Origin: Botrytis cinerea B05.10
Taxonomy: Eukaryota > Ascomycota > Leotiomycetes > Helotiales > Sclerotiniaceae
Length of the DNA stretch: 64,000 bases
Direction: 5' to 3'
NCBI RefSeq assembly: GCF_000143535.2
Contig: NC_037318.1
Location: 1,488,001-1,552,000, forward strand
Made by a program: the position numbers and the translations under genes. Below the pieces are notes generated by a model that ran no database searches, had not been told where the DNA came from, and saw only the letters and a list, made by a program, of their open reading frames with translations. Below are positions 22,173-33,752 of this stretch, piece by piece (positions within the stretch are counted from its first letter, which is position 1; every line of letters begins with the position of its first letter).

Positions 22173-24837
22173 CAAAGTCTTCCTCGTGAGATGTCAGGAA
22201 GTGGCATTCGGCGCGATCAGCGATCAACATCATGTCGTTTTAGTCGCAACGCAACAACCCACATTGCCAGGAACGAAAGCCAATGAGCCAACACTCCATG
22301 AATAAACAACGAATCGAATCGTCTACGAAATACGGTATACAAAAATCGGGACTTTATCTCTCCAAGATCAGTCTGAGGCCCAGAGCATCTAGGAAGATGT
22401 AACAATCGCGGACGAGGGAGGTCGTTAAACGAGTCGAATCAACAGAAAGGGATCCTGCGGTTTATAAAGTTGGCACTTTCTATGAAAGGATCCACTATCA
22501 AATTTATAGGAACAGCAAGAATGGTGTTTGGCTTAGAGTAGATTTGGGAGATTGGGATGGGTACACGATAATGGTTGCGTTCTGGCACAAACACGAAATA
22601 ATGGTATCAGAAATATGTTTCAAGGGTGGCCTTTCTCGATATCAATGGCGCAGAGTGGATAGCTTGCGCATTCATTTCAACGGATGGTGGAAATGTAGAT
22701 GAATTATCTTGGATATAGATTTTGAGATAGTTTTGGGGTATCTGGGATGAAGAATGTATATGAGAACAGCAAATACATCATTAAATAGAACTCCTCGTAT
22801 GAAGTTGAATTCATTTTGGTAACGATGTGTATAGAAATGGTGAATGGCTTGACATAACACCGCTTCATTCTTAAACATGAATCTTTACAATTCTAGGTAC
22901 TGTCTTGAACACCGGATTCATTTCTGGTCAGTTTAATTTCGAGACACGACAAAAAGCTTCACAATCAACCGCAGTCATCCTATCTACCAACTCCCTTTTC
23001 TGCTGTTTGTATTCCTCACAGAATGCTAACGCATCGCTATCGTCTTGTTGTGATTCTATCTATTCTTTGTACAGTTCTGTTCCAAAATACCACCGACGTA
23101 CCGTCATCTCCCAGAATCCTATGAGATACATCATATACTATTCTCTTCAACTCTCTCGCTGCTGTTCCATTAAAATATCTTTTTCATTATTTCTCCACAA
23201 ATTATCCAATTGCTTATATGCTTTAGACGTAGACCACATCCCTTTCAAATATTATACGTTACGTTTCCGAGGTAGGAGAAGGATAGTGCGCAGACTTCCA
23301 TCGTCGATAGCACCCATGGTATAGGATAATCCAGTTCCGATCGAAGTCTTGCTCATTGACCTGAGACACATTGCGAATGTGATATTAATAGTGAGTCGGC
23401 GCAGAAGTCGTCAAATCGTGGAGTAGCTCACTCTGGTTAGAAGTCAGTACAACATGAAGCCTGAAAGATGTTTGGATCATGAACTGGACCGTTGGATAGA
23501 TGTCTGGAATGTGATTACACTTAATTTCTTTGAAGATAATCTTCAAAACTTCTATGGGAGATATGCTTGTTGTAAGAAAGAAGGAGCTAAATTCTAGTAT
23601 AGAATATGAAGGATTAACGCAAAGTTAATATTCTACTTAGACCCTGCAATTCGAAAGAAACTTAAAAGTTTGGAAGGGTCCTCCTAGTGACTTGATCAGA
23701 GTCCTTGCCTCCCAGTAACATGATCGGAGTTCTTAGAGGTTACTAGCTAGGTATTTGTTGAGTCTTAACTGCACCTAGTATTTCATCATTCCACAGCTCG
23801 AAAGTAATACTGAAAGTGCTAAAACCTTTCTTCAGCTTCCCCTGACGTAAAGATAGAGTTAAAATTCAAAGCCCCCACCAAACAATCCCATAGCTACAGT
23901 GAGTGGTATCTTACAAAAAGTCTCAGTAGGTCATTGCATGGCCAACATGCAAAGTTGAAGTCTGCTTCGCTGCCGCTGCCGTGTCGGCGGGGTGGAGTGA
24001 CGGTGCTTGGTTGATAGCTACATCGAAAGATCCATGAACAAAGCCTTAATAAAAATGAATGTTAGTATCAACTTGATTGATACGTGTAAATTAGTTTAGT
24101 CTATTATGATTGTAATAGTTCTTGATTATCATTGACTGGAAAGCCATGTACTTATATAATGCCCTCTTTGTGATCACATGATCGATATCATGGCAATGAG
24201 TGACGTGCTTTTGTCAGCCAGTCACTAGATGTGTATTTCAGATGGAATGTGTAAGTAAAAAGAGATGAACGAACAATCTGCATTTTGATACTGTTTGATT
24301 CCTATGGCGGTAAGCTTTGATGAAATTTTCTTCCTGTCTGAGACAAGAGCTCGCCTGTTCTTGACTTTTCTAATTATAAAAGGATAAAATCTTGTTCTTA
24401 TCGTCGTGCCTTCCAACTACTAATGAAGGGCTCTCTTGTAGTAGATCTTGGAATTTATTCATCTTTCTGATGATAGAATGCTCACTCATGAGTAATGACC
24501 ATGCCGTGAATATCAAGATTTAAGAAGTGATAAACCTTCACCAGAAGACTGAGATCGTACATACCCCGAGATATCAAGAGACCCAGCCAGGCAAGCAGCT
24601 TCCTAGCTTACGAGCTGAAATGCAACGACAACGGCGAGGTAAGTGCGATACCGTGAGGCTAAATGTACCCTCAGCATTTTTGAAACCCGAGTGTTTCTCT
24701 CAACCCTACACCCACAAATATTGCATCACGCATTTTTCGTTCGATATAGTTTTAAGAAATATTCTTAGAAGTATAATAACCCACAACTATCAAAGTTCTG
24801 TATATTGTGTCAGCACTCAGCCCAAACTTCAACAACC
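22173..24837. other. Gene-poor spacer of about 2.7 kb
   Basis: No gene could be supported. The open frame at 22905-23324 is Ser/Tyr/Cys-rich in the pattern of a chance frame through pyrimidine-rich sequence. The rest is broken by stops in all frames. Confidence 0.4.
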
Positions 24838-25447
24838 ATGACAAGCATCCCAAAGATCGCCGTCGACAACATCTTACCTCCACAGCCGCTCAAGCGAACA
24901 CGATTAAAGGCTGATCTCGAGAGTATTTTCTCAGGATTCAACGTTATAGAGAAGCCGAATCAAGACAATAGATTCAACTTTGGGAGTTTGTCACCCTCGC
25001 CCCTTCCACAATCTTGATTTGAAAGCTGACTATTTATCAGCGGGGCACCATTATATTCATTTCATGGACGGCGCCGAGCTCTACGTTGATAGCGATGGAT
25101 CTGGTATCTATGTGGACATTGCAGGATTTCGTTCCCTCTTCGTCCGCCCCAAAAAGCAGCAAGAAGCATTGAGGAGGGAGATTGTAAAGGAATTGATGAA
25201 CGCCTCGGATCTCGAATTGTTGAGGTTTGGAGTTCGAAGATTTTTTGCCAAGCGGGCGGTAAGAGAGCTCGGTATACTCAAGCTCAGAAGGTATGGTACG
25301 CGCACTTTGAAGAAACGAAAGCGAAAAAAAGACCTGGGAGGCTACCAAACTTCTTTTGTCTTTCAAAGACTTCTCTTTCCCGCAAAGAATACTCCCAGAA
25401 GTTTTGTAGCCCATGTTCAATATAAACTGACGAGCCCTAGGATATAA
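24838..25447 (+). CDS. Hypothetical basic protein, two exons
   Basis: Exons 24838-24985 and 25041-25447 give 184 residues. The 55-nt intron runs GTTTGT to TTATCAG with a GCTGAC branch site. The N-terminus reads MTSIPKIAVDNILPPQPLKR. The middle has DGAELYVDSDGSGIYVDIAG, a beta-like stretch, followed by a strongly basic helical region (RREIVKELMNASDLELLRFG, then RRFFAKRAVREL and LKKRKRKKD). The final 40 residues look less natural, so a further intron near 25290 is possible. No domain is recognised. The basic part could bind nucleic acid, which is only a composition-based guess. Confidence 0.45.
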
Positions 25448-26115
25448 CGATAAAGTCGACGCAGTTATAAGCGGGCGGAAATGGATAGTGGAGAAAATAG
25501 AAGGCGATGATTTGCGTCCAAGCCATGGAGAATTATTAATTGAATTGATTTTTTGACCCAGCAAAATAATGTCTTGGTATTCTTCCCTAGCGGCAGCTTT
25601 TAATACTATCGTTGAAAACAAAGCTCATTGATTTTACCTATGGACTTCTGACTCGTGTTCACCCAAGAGTGCTGGTGTGTTATGTGTATGCTGACGTTGA
25701 CTTCATTCATTCCATCGCCGAGTTTATGGCATCTTTAAAGCGGAGAGTAGATGAAAATTAGTAACTGGAAATACAAAATTTGCAGCTAACTTAAAGACCT
25801 ACATAGCATATTAAAAACATCCCTTAAATGAGATACATCATGGAATCTTTGTATGTGCAACTACTTGATTAGACTGTGCCCACAATCTTATACCTCCTGT
25901 AAAGGAAAATTCACTGGTTTGCCTGCCACTCTCAAAACTTCCGTCTCGTTACGATTCTTTGTTCCCGTAGGGTATTAATCCTATCAAGTCTTCAAACTCA
26001 GTACCACGGTTCTAGTGTATTCTCCTCGCACTTCCCTCTACACCCATGCTTCTATTGCACTCCTATATGTTAAACTTCCGGACATATAAAGTTTTATTGG
26101 CCATAATTTTTGGTC
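25448..26115. other. Spacer between convergent gene models
   Basis: AT-rich, no supported exon. It contains 3' flanks of the hypothetical protein (plus) and of the rhodopsin-domain gene (minus). Confidence 0.45.
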
Positions 26116-27313
26116 TCAGTTTTCAGTATTGTATTGGTCCAATTTGCGAGACTTTGCCATCACTGGTAAAATAATTGCTTCGGGTCGTCTTAATTTTGTC
26201 TCTTCGCGTGCTGTTCTGTTGCTAGTAAAATTCATGCGTCGGCCCAGTGATGATTTCTGGAAGTTTTTTAATCGACCTCCAAGCTGCATTATGAGTGGAG
26301 ATCCGGTCGATATCGCAATACCCATTCCTGTCTCAATAAAACTCCACAGTTGTGGGCGAGGTCCAATGTATGTGAAATCTTGGGGGTTATAGTATAAGTC
26401 TAGGAGTGCCCAGAGACGCAGTATAGAACTAATAGTAACACTTTGAGACGCTGTCAGTGAACTACCACGAATTCAAATATTGGAAACCTTACATGCTTCC
26501 CACGGAAAACATCAGGCAAATTCTAAGTTTTGCTCCAGTCTTCATGCAAAGTCCCACGACGCAGTAAATTGGTAGAAGAGTTAAAATGAAATCCGTTCCA
26601 ATATTTGGTATAGCAATACCAAGATAGATAGCTTTAAGATTCATGCAAGATCCTGATGTGCTCGAAGGTGGATAACTCCACGCTTTATCAACAGGAATGC
26701 ATTGGAAGATGGTTACCCCGAGCTATGGCTACCTCATTAGCTTCCTGATAAACAGCCAACGGTGAAGTGAATGTTACTAACGGCAACGACTAAATAGCAC
26801 ACGGTCAAAACAATCAAGATTATAGATATTATCTTGATCGAGCGGTCCACGTGAAATATACGGTAGATCATCACCGAAAGGGAAATTTTCACGGCAACAA
26901 CGGTGAACAAATAAAGAATTTCCAAGACATAGAAGACTTTGTAGATAGTAGCGATGGAGTTCACACTAAGAGTTGCCATATGTTTTCCAAACCCGAGCTT
27001 GATACCTATGAACTAGTAAGCGTGTATTCAAAGTATCATTCCAGGCGCTGTTCCACAATACTGTAAAGATATCCTGCAAGTTCTCCAGTCAACGAAATCT
27101 GCTATGTTAGCAACATTTTTTGGTGGCTTGACGTACACTCACTACGGCAAGAATCATAAGTCCATCATCGATAACATAAAGTACCTTTCTGCGAGCCTTG
27201 TTATATATCGAGATTGCAGTACAGAAAATGGCCAGTCCATATACCACACTACATGCTGCTATGTTGGCAATTTGAGCATTGTCCAGTGATGGACGTGTAA
27301 CAGATGAATTCAT
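26116..27313 (-). CDS. Fungal rhodopsin-domain (PTH11-type) integral membrane protein
   Basis: Five exons (27143-27313, 27062-27098, 26782-27005, 26493-26722, 26116-26428) give about 324 residues. Introns are 44 (41 if the earlier TAG acceptor is used), 56, 59 and 64 nt. The joined protein shows the layout of the fungal rhodopsin domain (PF20684): a short outside N-terminus, then seven hydrophobic segments. Landmarks in order are IDDGLMILAV, LGFGKHMATL, FYVLEILYLF, KISLSVMIYRIF, IFQCIPVDKAWSYPPS with its conserved Cys and Trp, NIGTDFILTLLPI, and SILRLWALL followed by DFTYIGPRPQLWSFIETGMG. A basic cytosolic tail ends the protein. PTH11 itself is a plasma-membrane sensor in Magnaporthe appressorium formation. 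Most members have no known ligand, and this one lacks an N-terminal CFEM domain. Confidence 0.82.
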
Positions 27314-28327
27314 TGTTTTAAGTAAGAATATGTTGTTGAAACTTGTGCTATCTGAGAGAATGTCAAGGACAGATGAGAGTGTTAAGAAACGAAAAGGTAT
27401 TTAAAGTAGTCACAAAGGATATGAAGCTCAACGAAGATTCCATACTCGGAAAGTGCATGCTTCTTAATAACTGATGTGCTTAGTTGAACTGATCTCGCCT
27501 TGCCCATGAAATAGGAGGCTGAGTATGCAAGTTGGGTAGCACTGCAGTTCTACACAGCCGTATTTAAAGCCGACCCCCACGAATAGCCGACTACGACTAT
27601 TGGACAGGAAAAAGAGTACTAGTCAACTATTCGTCCACGGGTCTGACATTATAATTTATGTATACTGCATTTCTTCCGTCGAGCTGAATGTGATAGGGCC
27701 ACTCAAATATGAAGAAGTCGTACTCGGCTCTGTGAATAGTGGACTATTGTCATGTGAAAGCATTGCAATAGTGCGGCTCTTCACATTACACACCCTCAGA
27801 ATGAGGCAGAAACAGACTTACACCTACATCTCCGCTAGTCTTGAATTTTGAGCCAGTTTCCATGTTCAAAAACATTGTCTAATACCATTTCTAAAGGTTT
27901 GCTGATGCCTGGAGTTGAACTTTTCACTCGTATACATCTCAAACGATACGTTGTGGTGTGGTGATGATGTACAGCTGACAGGCATGACCGTCACTACCCT
28001 GAAAGCAAGAAAGCGACCTTTGATTTGCTAAACGTGTGTTTTTGTTTTATTTCAGCCTTTTCACTATTGATCAATTGAATATTCGGGTTGACTGAGGAGG
28101 GAATGTCGACTCGCATAGTGTTCTCAATTCCGGTGACTGATCGTGCGTCTTGGTATTAGATCGCAGGCTTGCGGACCATGCTTTTCAATATTGGATGAGT
28201 GCTCATGACAATAGCCATGGAGAAATCTGGATGGACAAGAGAACTATAGTATACAGGGCGGCTTTCCTGAGTACTGTGACGCTGCAAATGGGGTATCAAT
28301 TCTAAAATCATCTCCAACATATTTCCA
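27314..28327. other. Spacer upstream of the rhodopsin-domain gene
   Basis: It holds the promoter of the minus-strand membrane protein gene and the 3' flank of the amidotransferase gene. Open frames at 27600-27851 and 28156-28350 have no supporting features. Confidence 0.45.
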
Positions 28328-29215
28328 TCAGTTCCCATCACGTGCTTCAAGCTTCTCTGTTTCTGTATCTGGAAGGATTGCTGCTTCCGTTACCGATTGA
28401 TTGGCTCCCTCCACTTTCTTTTCCCCTGCTTCCTTTCCACTTCTCACAATAAAATACTTTCCACCCCCAAATTCAACCTTTTCAGTCGCAGTCCCAGTCA
28501 CATCCCACTCTTCTACACCCTTTGTGTCAATTGCAATCTCTGGCTGTCTCCTCGGTCTCTTGTTTCTTCCTTTATATTCCTCTTTCTTCAACGCTTCTTG
28601 GATTTCCTTGGTTTGCAGTCCAATGGACTCATGCGCCTCTGCATCCAAAGTCTCATCCCTAATACTCCTGAGTGGCTCAATGCCCTCTGTATTGACTTTC
28701 TGTATGTCCCTCAAGAAATGCAATTGTAAATGTAGTGTATCTAGTAATTTCCTTTCTTCTTCCGGTGTTTTGGGAAGAGGAAGTGCGGAGAGTCGACATA
28801 AATGATGAAGTTGTTTGACGGTAATTTCTTCGGCAGGCTTCTCGTTTGGAGATGGCAGAAGAGATCGAACGGACCAAGTGGGTTTCGATAGGAGCTCATC
28901 GATATTTGTCTGTTGGTGAGAACGGTCCACGTCTATTCGAGCATATACTCGGCGAACTGGGACTTGTTGATCTTCCGGCTTGGGAGTCAGAGGTGTTGTT
29001 ATTTTACTTCCGTGAAGCTTTACACTCCGCGGCACAAAACGACCTGTGCTACTTCCTGATTTGGGCAATGAACTTCCATCTACTGCAGACGTCTCTCGAG
29101 GGGCTTCTGGTGTACTGTATGTTCGAGGCAGGGGAATTTGGGCGTATGCGTATTTTGTGGTAGGAAATGAGTGCCGCAGCGATGCCCGGCAATGCAAACA
29201 TATGGATCTCGACAT
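28328..29215 (-). CDS. gta3: Mitochondrial glutamyl-tRNA(Gln) amidotransferase subunit Gta3 (GatC-like)
   Basis: A single exon of 295 residues from the ATG at 29215; an in-frame ATG at 29302 exists but the MSRSICLHCRASLRHSF start looks like a mitochondrial targeting peptide. The middle has the helical pair typical of the Gta3/GatC family: EITVKQLHHLCRLSALPLPK, then LLDTLHLQLHFLRDIQKVN and GIEPLRSIRDE. Such proteins act with the GatA- and GatB-like subunits to convert Glu-tRNA(Gln) to Gln-tRNA(Gln) in mitochondria. The C-terminus contains EEWDVTGTATEKVEFGGGKY, a conserved end motif of fungal members, then a charged tail. It is divergent from SEC17, with 314 bp between the two start codons. Confidence 0.8.
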   Translation of the reverse strand: MSRSICLHCRASLRHSFPTTKYAYAQIPLPRTYSTPEAPRETSAVDGSSLPKSGSSTGRFVPRSVKLHGSKITTPLTPKPEDQQVPVRRVYARIDVDRSHQQTNIDELLSKPTWSVRSLLPSPNEKPAEEITVKQLHHLCRLSALPLPKTPEEERKLLDTLHLQLHFLRDIQKVNTEGIEPLRSIRDETLDAEAHESIGLQTKEIQEALKKEEYKGRNKRPRRQPEIAIDTKGVEEWDVTGTATEKVEFGGGKYFIVRSGKEAGEKKVEGANQSVTEAAILPDTETEKLEARDGN

Positions 29216-29529
29216 TTTGTGATCAATTGGGTGACGACGTGATATTCTATGGGAATCTTCAATCGTTTTGTAGTTATCGTGAATTTGATAAAATGTTCCC
29301 ATGCGTTCCCCAGAAGTACGCTAATGTGATTCGCAGGCGGGGCAAGGCTGTGTCAGAGCGTAAGGACTAGAAACAAACAACCCTTGCAAGAGTTGTCTTC
29401 AAAACCACGAACACATGTCAACTCTAACAACTCATTAATACGTACAACTCTTGATTTGACTCTTTAATTGATAATCATTTGCACGCGACATACATTGCAC
29501 AAAAGAATATATCACAGAAAATCGCAATC
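29216..29529. promoter_or_regulatory. Shared bidirectional promoter region of gta3 and SEC17
   Basis: Two conserved housekeeping genes start on opposite strands 314 bp apart, so both core promoters must lie here. No individual element could be assigned with confidence. Confidence 0.5.
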
Positions 29530-30590
29530 ATGGCACAAGATCCTCGCACTCTTATGCAAAAGGTACCAACCCCACCATCTGCTACTCGATAAGCTTCATA
29601 TTGACCATTTCCCAAGGCAGATAAAGCAGTTGCAGGTGCTACTGGCGGCTTCAGTCTTTTCGGTGGACGACAGGAGAAGTGGGAAAATGCTGCTGAATTA
29701 TATAACCAAGCTGCGAATGCGTTCCGCATGCAAAAGCAAAGTAACACTTTCCCAAGTCTTTGCACCGTTGGCTCTATACTGATACCTGCTTTACAGACAA
29801 GGAAGCCGGACAAGCATTTGAGCGCGCCGCCGATATCCAAACAAACAAACTGAATGAACCAGACGATGCTGCCAATACGCTCACAGAAGCCTTCAAGGTA
29901 TACAAAAAGGGGGAGCCACTAGATGCGGTTCGATGCTTAGACGTTGCGATCAATCATTATACATCGAAAGGAAACTTCAGGAGAGCTGCCACGCACAAGC
30001 AGAATTTGGCAGAGGTGTATGAGATGGAAATCGGGGATATGAAGAAGGCAATTGAAAGTTATGAATTAGCTGCTAGTTGGTTCGAGGCCGACAATGCTGA
30101 GGCGTGAGTTTTGACCGTCATTCCTGACACCAACGTTTTGGTAATAGCTATGAACACCCACTGATCTATCCACAGACTGGCCAATAAACTTTATCTCAAG
30201 GTCGCCGATATTGCTGCTCTCGATGGCGACTATTATAAGGCCATCGAGCATTTCGAGAAAGTAGCTGCATCCTCCGTCTCGAACAATCTTATGAAATGGT
30301 CGGTAAAGGATTATTTCCTCAAGGCCGGTCTGTGTCATCTAGCTGTCGGCGACACAGTGGCCACCGGGCGAGCTTTCGAAAAGTACAGAGACATGGACCC
30401 AACATTCCCAAGCACAAGGGAACATCAATTATTAGTCGACCTTGCCGAGGCCGTCGATGCCGGCGACCAAGAACAATTCGCAGACAAATTATTCCAGTAT
30501 GATCAAATGAGCAAGTTGGACAAGTGGAAGACGACCATTTTGTTGAAAATCAAGGGTGCGATTGAGGAGAAGGGTGATGATTTCTCATGA
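29530..30590 (+). CDS. SEC17: Alpha-SNAP, vesicular fusion protein
   Basis: Exons 29530-29562, 29617-29740, 29797-30103 and 30176-30590 give exactly 292 residues, the usual Sec17 length. The start MAQDPRTLMQKADKAVAGAT is typical, followed by GGFSLFGGRQEKWENAAELY. Repeated TPR-like helical hairpins follow: NKEAGQAFERAADIQ, NEPDDAANTLTEAFKVYKKG, GNFRRAATHKQNLAEVYE and DYYKAIEHFEKVA. The C-terminal segment contains KLDKWKTTILLKIK with the conserved double Leu needed to stimulate NSF/Sec18 ATPase, and an acidic end. It acts as adaptor between SNARE complexes and NSF in membrane fusion. Introns are 54, 56 and 72 nt. Confidence 0.97.
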
Positions 30591-31117
30591 TCAAAGTTCT
30601 GGTCACTTAGAGTTATCTCTTGTAGTTTGGCGTTTGGGTTTTGGGTGATATCTTTTGAGTTAGCTGCGGAGAAATATATTGTCATAGCCTTAAGCATTGG
30701 CTAAACAAATATTCATACGAAAGTGATCAGTCTGTATACACTTATTCAAACCTAATTTTTAGGGTCGGTGCTTGAGATGTAATAGATCTTTGACTAAAGT
30801 CATGCCTTTTGGTGAACCACTTCTCTAGTTTATGTAGACGAAAATGAAGTATGATATAAACGTGGGAGACGGACGGACAGAAGGAAGAATAAGATTTGAA
30901 AACTGTAGATATAGTATACTGAAGTAAGATGTTGATCCGGGAATTATTCGTAAAATATTCTTTATGTATGATTTCTAAATATCGAGTATAAACAAATAGC
31001 AATTCAAAACGCTAATCATGAAAATGAAAAAATATATATATATTCCAAATCTGTTCGTCTATTTTAACCCCTCGAATCTATGTCCGATCAATTACACGAT
31101 GTAATAGCATCTCTCGC
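30591..31117. other. Spacer between convergent SEC17 and the DUF726 gene
   Basis: AT-rich 3' flanks with an (AT)n run near 31030-31041. No exon seen. Confidence 0.5.
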
Positions 31118-33322
31118 TCAATCGAGATTCAACTTCTCCACACCCTTCTGCAACTTCTCTAGCCCCCCGTGCAACGTTATCTCCTCATTTTTCCTGCTCA
31201 CCTCACTCTCCAATTTTCTCGCTTCCCCATCTAAATCCACATTCGCCTTCCTCTCTATCTCCTCGCCCTCTCTCTTCTCCCTCTCATCTAACAATTCCAG
31301 CGTTTCCTCCTCTTTCGCCACCTCTTCCATATCAATATCCTCCCATCCAATCTTTTCCAGAATCGTGCCGACCAGATACTGATACCTCAAGTGTCCGCTG
31401 ACCATTTCGCTCACGTTTACATTCTCGATTCCTTTTACATCTTGGGCGGGTTGCAGACCGGCGACGCCGAATTGGATGCTGCTGGTGCGGTAGAGGAAAG
31501 CGAGGATGTAGTCGTTTTCGGAATAGACGTTTACGAGACGGCCTGAGACGACGCTGCGCATGGCGCGCCATGCGGCTGCGTCGGAGGGAGCGGGGGCGCC
31601 AATTAGTACTGCGGATCTTTTTGGGGGTTAGTAACTATACTATTGTAGCGGATGCGAGCGAGATGCAAAATTGATTGATTGGGGATTAACTTACTCGACT
31701 AAACCAAATGCTCGACGTTCAGCCAGACTTGTCAAACATGAGTAGATCAGTCTAGCCCCTAAACTGTATCCAATCAAAGTAACTGGCCTCTCTCCCTGTG
31801 CCTTATTGATAAGTGCATCTGCAAGGACCAAGCCTGCCTTATCAGCGCGATTCTTCGCGACGGAAAAGGGATTATCGACGAGCTTAGAGATTTTCAATAG
31901 TCCGAGGGGCCACAGAGCAGTCATCAAACTTGCGAAAATTGTGCGGGCTAGGATTTCTTTCTTCGCCAGAGTCCAAGCTGCACTCTTGACTACCGATTCT
32001 AAGGATGTTCCGAGTTTGGAGAGGGCTTCGAGTTCGTATCGGAGTGCGAACACTTCACTTTGATGTCCGAGTACCCGCCATGGTGTGATAACATCTTCTT
32101 TTTGGGTCAGCCATCCACTAACACCTATTGTGACCCTCAATCTTCGATCCTTTGCCGCCATTTCCTTGACGGACTTCTGATGTGGCGATCCTCTCAGCGG
32201 AAGAAATGCAAAGTCTGAAACCTCTCTCGCGTACGAGTCCATCATCTTTCCCGTCATACTGGCACCATAAGCACCAAAAAGACTTCCAACAATAACTCCA
32301 CTTTCCGCCAGAGCTCCGAGCAAGCCCGCAGCGGTAGTTGCACCAAGACCTAGTCCTCCCATTACAGTGCCTAGAGCACCTGCGACTAGTGGAGCTGCAA
32401 GACCGCCTGTGACTCCTACTATTGCGGCGCCTGCTACACCTGCGAGTCCTACTTTCCATCTTCGAGCTACTTTGTTCTCTTCGCTTCTCTTTTGCGTTTC
32501 TTCATTGCCGGACATTTTCTTGGCGGCTTCAAGGAGTCCCTGTGCGACCTTTACTTCTGTCTCGGCGAGAGTGTGAAGGGGAAGATGAAGAGATGATGCT
32601 ATATGGAGTAGAAGAATACGGGAATGCGCCGTGTAGTGTTCTAATGAAAGAAGCAGTAATAGCATGGCGTGTAGAAGCATTACTCTTTTTTCTTCCTGTA
32701 ACGAGTACAGACCAGTAGAGGTCGGTGGGTAAAGCTCTATTAAAGCCGCATCTGCTTCCACGACATTGGTAGTTTGTTCTATGAGAGTTAATCATTAATT
32801 TACCCCAACGCAGGTAGAAGCTTGAAGCAATCATTGGTAGTACATACTAACAACCTTTGTCTTTGACTCTGTATCAGGGGTAGATTTTGCGCTGGCCCTT
32901 TTCTTCTGATCTTCGGTGACTTCTTTGGGGTTATTGACAACCGAACCAATCCTTAATATCACATTTTCTTGCCATTCCTGAAAGAATTTGAGAGTATCAC
33001 GCTTCAGCTCTAACATTTTAGGAGCCGATAATTCTCTTTCTCTCTTTTCTCTCAAATTCCGAGCTTTTGCCTCTTCTTCGGATTCCTCATCTGATTGGCT
33101 ATCATCAGTATTCGGGTTCTTATCTCCAACTTCCAAGGCTTTGTTTGGAGCTTCGCCTGTGGTAATTGAGGCATCGAAAGTATCATTGATTTGCTTTTGC
33201 ATGACCTCTGTAATATTGGCAACGAGAAGTGTCAGATCAACACGTTCCTCTGTTTCCAACATTGTACCAAGATCATGCTCATGATCTTGAGATGACTCTG
33301 ATTTCGATGACCAAGGAGCCAT
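31118..33322 (-). CDS. DUF726 family membrane alpha/beta hydrolase (Mil1/TMCO4 type)
   Basis: Three exons (32848-33322, 31695-32778, 31118-31616) give 685 residues. The N-terminal 160 residues are charged and partly disordered, with an acidic Ser/Glu stretch. A helical region follows, then a long Gly/Ala-rich hydrophobic region (about residues 268-330; AGVAGAAIVGVTGGLAAPLV) that should insert in a membrane. The hydrolase core has IGVSGWL and the nucleophile elbow IGYSLGAR (Ser near 497), then APAPSDAAAWRAMRSVVSGR, NVYSENDYILAFLYRT and a GVAGLQPAQ loop. The C-terminus is a highly charged coiled-coil-like tail rich in Glu and Lys. Yeast Mil1 (YFL034W) of this family is linked to clathrin adaptor traffic; substrate unknown. 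The start at 33322 (MAPWSSKSES) is chosen over an in-frame ATG at 33400. Introns are 69 and 78 nt. Confidence 0.88.
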
Positions 33323-33752
33323 AATTAATGATAAGATTCGCGAATATTTAGAGGGGAGTGTTGTCGCGTTTGCTTTCCACTTGCATGTTTCGTCGAGCAT
33401 CTAGGGTTATCGATTGACGCCGATGACATAATGTCTTATCTTATCATAAACGCGACTACTCGATGACGTAAGAATTCTCGCGACTTGTGGGTAGATATAA
33501 CTACCTGAAGTTGTCACAAAATCGCACGACTGTTGTAGCTTTAGGACTATTGGATGAGTGCTCCCGATTCTAATTGCAAAATCTGTAATGTAATTTTCAT
33601 TTATTTCTTATTTCCTCAATTGATGTTGCGTGGTTTTAAAACTGCATGACAGCGCCTATTGTAAAATCTGCAAAAACCCCAAAGACATTCAACCTTACCA
33701 TAGAGACCAGTTGTTGAATTTGATGGCATTGAAACCTTGATGAATGACTCTC
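33323..33752. other. Spacer between two minus-strand genes
   Basis: It holds the promoter of the DUF726 gene and the 3' flank of the ureohydrolase gene. Two TGACGTAA/GATGACA-type CRE-like octamers occur near 33420-33470. No exon seen. Confidence 0.45.

Noticed and set aside
22905..23324. 139-residue open frame
   Set aside because: Ser/Tyr/Cys-rich, consistent with chance translation of pyrimidine-rich DNA; no family resemblance.
28156..28350. 64-residue frame overlapping the 3' end of gta3
   Set aside because: Out of frame with gta3, no independent start context; gta3 already ends normally.
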